Part shown: piece after piece, positions 60,277-64,000 of the stretch | How the letters are laid out: each line of letters begins with the position of its first letter | Numbering within the stretch: the stretch's first letter is position 1 | Assembly (NCBI GenBank): GCA_013399015.1 | Contig: VWZX01004666.1 | Location: 5,052,979 to 5,116,978 of the forward strand | Reading direction: 5' to 3' | DNA length: 64,000 nucleotides | DNA from: Galbula dea | Lineage: Eukaryota > Chordata > Aves > Piciformes > Galbulidae | Made by a program: the position numbers and the translations under genes | The notes under the pieces: model-generated | The model's database searches: none | What the model saw: only the letters and a program-made list of their open reading frames with translations | Told to the model about the DNA's origin: nothing

Positions 60277-60472
60277 TTTATTGAACCTGGCAAAAGGGTA
60301 GTCCTTCCCTTCTTCTGCTGCTCTCCTCCAGTGGTAGAACATTGCTCCATCTTTTCTTGCTGGGTTGGTAAAAGGCATCCACTTCCAAGGCCGAACCTTC
60401 TTGGACCCTAGTTTTGCTTTGACTGTTCGATAACCCTGCGTTGTATCACTTGGCAGCAGTGGAGGTGCATCC
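60277..60472 (-). CDS. DMAP1: DMAP1 coding exon (N-terminal conserved block)
   Basis: A 196-base exon on the - strand: acceptor CACCACAG, one base completing a Lys codon, then DAPPLLPSDTTQGYRTVKAK, followed by LGSKKVRPWKWMPFTNPARK, DGAMFYHWRRAAEEGKDYPF and ARFNK before donor GTAAGT. This is the most conserved N-terminal block of the DMAP1/Swc4 family (the WKWMPFTNPARKDG core). Approximate residues are 67-131. The frame stays open upstream of the acceptor as far as a fortuitous Met, but the acceptor and the split Lys codon set the true start. Confidence 0.97.
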
Positions 60473-61087
60473 CTGTGGTGGAGAAAAGCACTGGCCGATG
60501 AGAAGCAAAAAAAAGCAGCCCAGGATAAACCCAAGGAGATTTCAGACTCAGAGTGGGATATGCCAACACAATGTTTTGAGTGTAAAAACTTAAAGAGTTT
60601 AAGCTTTATTCCAGGTTTTGCAGTTCCCAGACTGAAATGCTTCCTGCATCAGAGTACAGAATACACAGCACAGATGGATTTGAATAGAACCATGTGGAAA
60701 ACAAACTACGCAAGAGACCTCTGAGACAAGGGCACAATCCATAACAGGCTGCAGCAGAACTCTTTTTGCAGAAATAAAAGCAAGTGCTATTCCCAGCTGC
60801 CAGTAAAAGAGAATTAGATAGACAAGGGTAAGAACACTGCCTTGTCTGCACTGGACTATTGTGCCTGTAACTAGTTCATCTCCTACAAAGAGTAACCCCC
60901 CAAAATTTAGAAGGGAGAAGATAGACACTGTCCATGAGTGTCTAAGAGAGAAGGGCACAAGCATGGGCCAAGCACAAAGGGGAAACAACCCAGGAAGCAA
61001 GACTGCCTGTGGTTTCAATAGGATGCTGCCCTGCCACTAAAAGCCCAAGCTACCCCCCAACCTGTACAGATGACCATAAGCTCTTAC
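60473..61087 (-). other. DMAP1: DMAP1 intron (615 bases)
   Basis: Bounded by donor GTAAGA (61087-61082) and acceptor CAG (60475-60473). Nothing specific was seen. Confidence 0.85.
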
Positions 61088-61179
61088 TTTTTGTCAGAGT
61101 ACAGGAGTGCATAAACTTCTCGGTGCATTCCTTCTGGCCTCTTAAACGTTAAAGTCTCTGAAGATTTCTTGGATTTTTT
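61088..61179 (-). CDS. DMAP1: DMAP1 coding exon, most upstream one in the window
   Basis: A 92-base exon on the - strand: acceptor TATTGTTTCAG, then KKSKKSSETLTFKRPEGMHR, followed by EVYALLYSDK and two bases of a split Lys codon before donor GTAAGA. The 2-base end phase matches the 1-base start of the next exon. By comparison with the family about 35 N-terminal residues are missing. Their exon(s) were not found between 61180 and 64000 and are inferred to lie upstream on the - strand, beyond the window. Confidence 0.95.
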
Positions 61180-64000
61180 CTGAAACAATAGAATTGCATT
61201 TTAGATTCAGAAGTAGCAGCCCCTGAAGCAATATTAAACTACATAACCTAGCCCTGTGATGGTCTTTGCTTTTATCTGGTTTCAGACACCTTGAATTTCT
61301 CCAGGAAAGTGCCTGTTCCTGGTGGAAGACACTGACAGACAAAAGTGCCTTCTCTCAGTGATAGCACTCACCAGTACTCATACACTTGTTACTGATAACA
61401 CGCACTTAAGTTCCAAGTTGAACATCTGTCTGTAGTTTTAAGGGGCTGGCGCACTAAGATTTTTTTCACTAGGTATGCACTATCCTCACATGAAGGTATT
61501 AAAGCATTTAATGAAGTGATTCTCTACCTTTTAGAGAAGATAATAAGAAATGTCTTCCCACCCTCTCTTAGCTTTTGTCACTGTCCTGCAGCAACTTCAG
61601 TTTTTACCAGTTGTGACCAAGGGGGCAGTAGCCCCATGTCAAAACTACTCATATCACCTACAAAAGCAAATCCCTGACCCCATTGTCGCTCTCCCATTTA
61701 TACAGGAAAGAATTATTTATTTTTACATAGTTTCTTCATGTCAGGAATTCAGTGTAGACAACTCAGTCTGGTTTTCCCTGTCAGAACAAATGGCTTCTTA
61801 ACCACAGCCCAGGTCACATCACATGCACAAGTTTATAAAGTAATCAGCTTTGGATTCAGGTAGATACAGTAACAGCTACATGAACAAGGTACACTTTGTT
61901 TAAGTGGGCCAAGTTTACTGAGTAGCCCAGCACATTTGGTCTAACTGTTCCATCTTTCTAACTACAAGCCACCTCGCTACTGTTATGCACTTGTTTGGTG
62001 CTTATATTGCTACCAAATTTTAGATCAGAATATTTTGTAGTAGTAAAAAATAACACCATCATAAATTGTATTAAACCCACAGTCACCTTTATCAAGCAAA
62101 TTCAGAACCCCACTAAAAAAAATAATCTATCAGCTTGGACTACAACCACTTCCCATAAAACTTCATGACAGACATTCATTATGTTAGCACCTTTTCACTC
62201 CTAATCAAACACCCTTCTCCTAGCATGTCCATCCCTTTGCCCAGGAGCGATGTAAGGCCAACCAAGGCAGTTACCTGCAGGTCACCACACACCTTGTTTG
62301 AACACAGGCTTCTGGAATTCACCCAAAGTTCCCAGATTTATTAAAAGTTAATAAATGCAGGCCACCTCTTTTAGGAGCTAAGAACAAATTACTTGATCCT
62401 GATGATTTAAATGTTTTTATGCCTAGCGATTTTTATTTTAAAATTCTTAGCCACTAATGGACTGGAAAGTACTTCACAGTTTACTCTTGTGATTTAAAGA
62501 CACCAACCTGTTGCTCTTCTAATTGAGGACAGACCTATTTCCTGAGCAAGTGCTGCACTGTTATTAGCAATTTTGCTCTCTCCATGTGATAACAGCTTAT
62601 ACCTTTCGTTTGATTTTGTTTCTGTACTCTGTAGAAATTCAGAATGTTTCGCTCACAGTCAGATGTGGCCTCCTGTGCTCCTCCCAAAACCTCTCACTAC
62701 ACCTCCCTTTCCTCTCTCTTTCCATTACAGTGAATTTGAAGAGAAACCCATCCTATTTTCTTGTCCAAAAGAGACAGCCAGCCACGAGTACTCCTTCAGC
62801 ACTCTGCTAGCTAACAGACAAACACACCTAAATCAAAGAACCCACAACTCAGAACACTCAATGACACATCACAGGCTGAATCCAGCCAACAAGCTGCTCA
62901 CCAGACACATTATTCACCAACACAGCTGGTAACTGTTGATTTTAACATTTCAGCCTTTAAATTATTGAAACTAATTAGTTTTCCATTACAGCAATTATAC
63001 TATGTGTCCTGTGACCAGCAAGGCAGTCATGAAACCACTGTGCTTCTCTTCAGAGACAAACAGTTCAGTGGAGGCAAACAGAAGTATTTTCAGGGATGGG
63101 GTGGTTGTGTGTGTTCCGTTTTGGTTTTCTCCAAACAAGTACACAGGCTTTACTTCAAATCAGATCACCCCTGTACCACAGAGTTCCTGGGAACTTGATT
63201 CTATCAAGTCTTCGGAGGACTGCCTGAGGGAACTGCGGGTGTTTAACCTGGAGAAAAGGAGGCTTAGGGGGAGACCTTATTGCCCTTTAGAACTACCTGA
63301 AAAGAGGTTGTAGTGAGGTGGGGGTCAGTCTCTTCTCCCAAGTAACAAGTGATAGGACAACAGAAAACAGCCTCAAGTTGCACCAGGGAAGGTTTAGATG
63401 GGGAATTAAGGAAGACTTCTTTACCAAAAAGGTTGTTAAGTCCTGGAACAGGCTACCTAGGGAAGTGGTGGAGTCATCATCCCTGGAAGCATTTAAAAGA
63501 CACGTAGATGTGGTGATGAGGAACATGGTTTAGTGGTGGTCTTGGCAGTAGTAGGTTATCGGTTGGACTCAATGATTTTTTTCAACCTAAACAATTCTAC
63601 AATTCTATGATTCATTTCCTCTAGCTCATTTCCAAGCACCTCCACAACTCATAACTACTCATGAAATTGACCTTCCCAATACCTCGCAAAGCATGAGACA
63701 GCCAAGAACTTTCTCAAATTTAAAATACAGAAGGCAACAACATATAGTAGCATACAGAACACAGCACATGACAGCATTCATCCTTAACAGAGCTTACTAA
63801 CTTGCCCACATACCCATCAGCAACAGATGCCGATTCTCCCAAACCCGAGCCACACACCTTCCCTACATGGGGACTGTTCCCACCGTCTGAAGACATTTAC
63901 CATTAAATCAAGTCAAACAATGTTTCTTTCAATCTAGAACAGGACTGTGTTATATTATTGCCACCTGCTTGGGGGCTATTCACACTTCACACTTAGTGCA
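61180..64000 (-). other. DMAP1: DMAP1 5' intron (partial, at least 2.8 kb)
   Basis: Upstream of the first visible exon. It contains a CR1 LINE copy (63205-63613). No GC-rich promoter-like DNA and no exon encoding the expected acidic N-terminus was seen, so the transcription start is outside the window. Confidence 0.8.
63205..63613 (+). mobile_element. CR1 LINE, 5'-truncated 3' end
   Basis: The sequence follows the avian CR1 3' region from the segment resembling 'tgtttaacctggagaaaagg' through 'agtggtggagtcatcatc' to a terminal ACAATTCTACAATTCTATG array. CR1 ends in short ATTCTATG-type repeats instead of poly(A). A frame of 71 codons (63318-63533) still reads a remnant of the CR1 ORF2 C-terminus (WNRLPREVVESSSLEAFKRH), which suggests a fairly young copy. 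It is inserted antisense to DMAP1. Confidence 0.92.

Overview
This is vertebrate nuclear DNA, almost certainly avian. It holds parts of two conserved genes arranged tail to tail. On the + strand the window carries the tail of ERI3, a DEDDh-type 3'-5' exoribonuclease: at least 30.3 kb of its last intron, the last coding exon (30304-30386) and about 1.4 kb of 3' UTR ending at a polyadenylation signal at 31749-31754. On the - strand it carries most of DMAP1, the SANT-domain subunit shared by the TIP60/NuA4 and SRCAP chromatin complexes. Eight DMAP1 coding exons lie between 61179 and 36811. They join in frame with consensus splice sites and give about 410 codons. The first coding exon(s), for roughly 35 residues, lie beyond 64000. 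The short basic/serine-rich last exon expected below 36811 was not found. The same convergent DMAP1/ERI3 pair exists in mammals (from memory, human 1p34). The bird call rests on a CR1 LINE with the typical ATTCTATG-type 3' end at 63205-63613, low repeat content and the protein sequences.

Layout: 1-30303 is ERI3 intron. It is GC-rich, nearly free of mobile elements, and broken up by about thirty AT-rich islands of 100-450 bp. These are dense in TAAT/ATTA, forkhead-like and octamer-like words and keep CpGs. They look like conserved non-coding elements (candidate enhancers); conservation is inferred, not measured. 30304-31775 is the ERI3 last exon and 3' UTR. 31776-32538 is intergenic. 32539-36810 is probably DMAP1 3' region. 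36811-61179 is the DMAP1 body, with one 11.5 kb intron that holds several more AT-rich islands. 61180-64000 is DMAP1 intron with the CR1 copy. The DNA becomes AT-richer and gains old CR1 remnants on the DMAP1 side.

No rRNA, tRNA, CRISPR, operon or bacterial/viral system was seen. Long open frames in the GC-rich intron look like chance. The most interesting material is the dense array of putative regulatory islands in the ERI3 intron, including a short motif present twice (3324/5611), an 18-bp perfect palindrome (9864-9881), a block with three TAATTA sites in about 220 bp (7285-7505), and the missing DMAP1 terminal exon. Four single N positions (3225, 5833, 27155, 31043) mark uncertain assembly points, three of them next to homopolymer runs.
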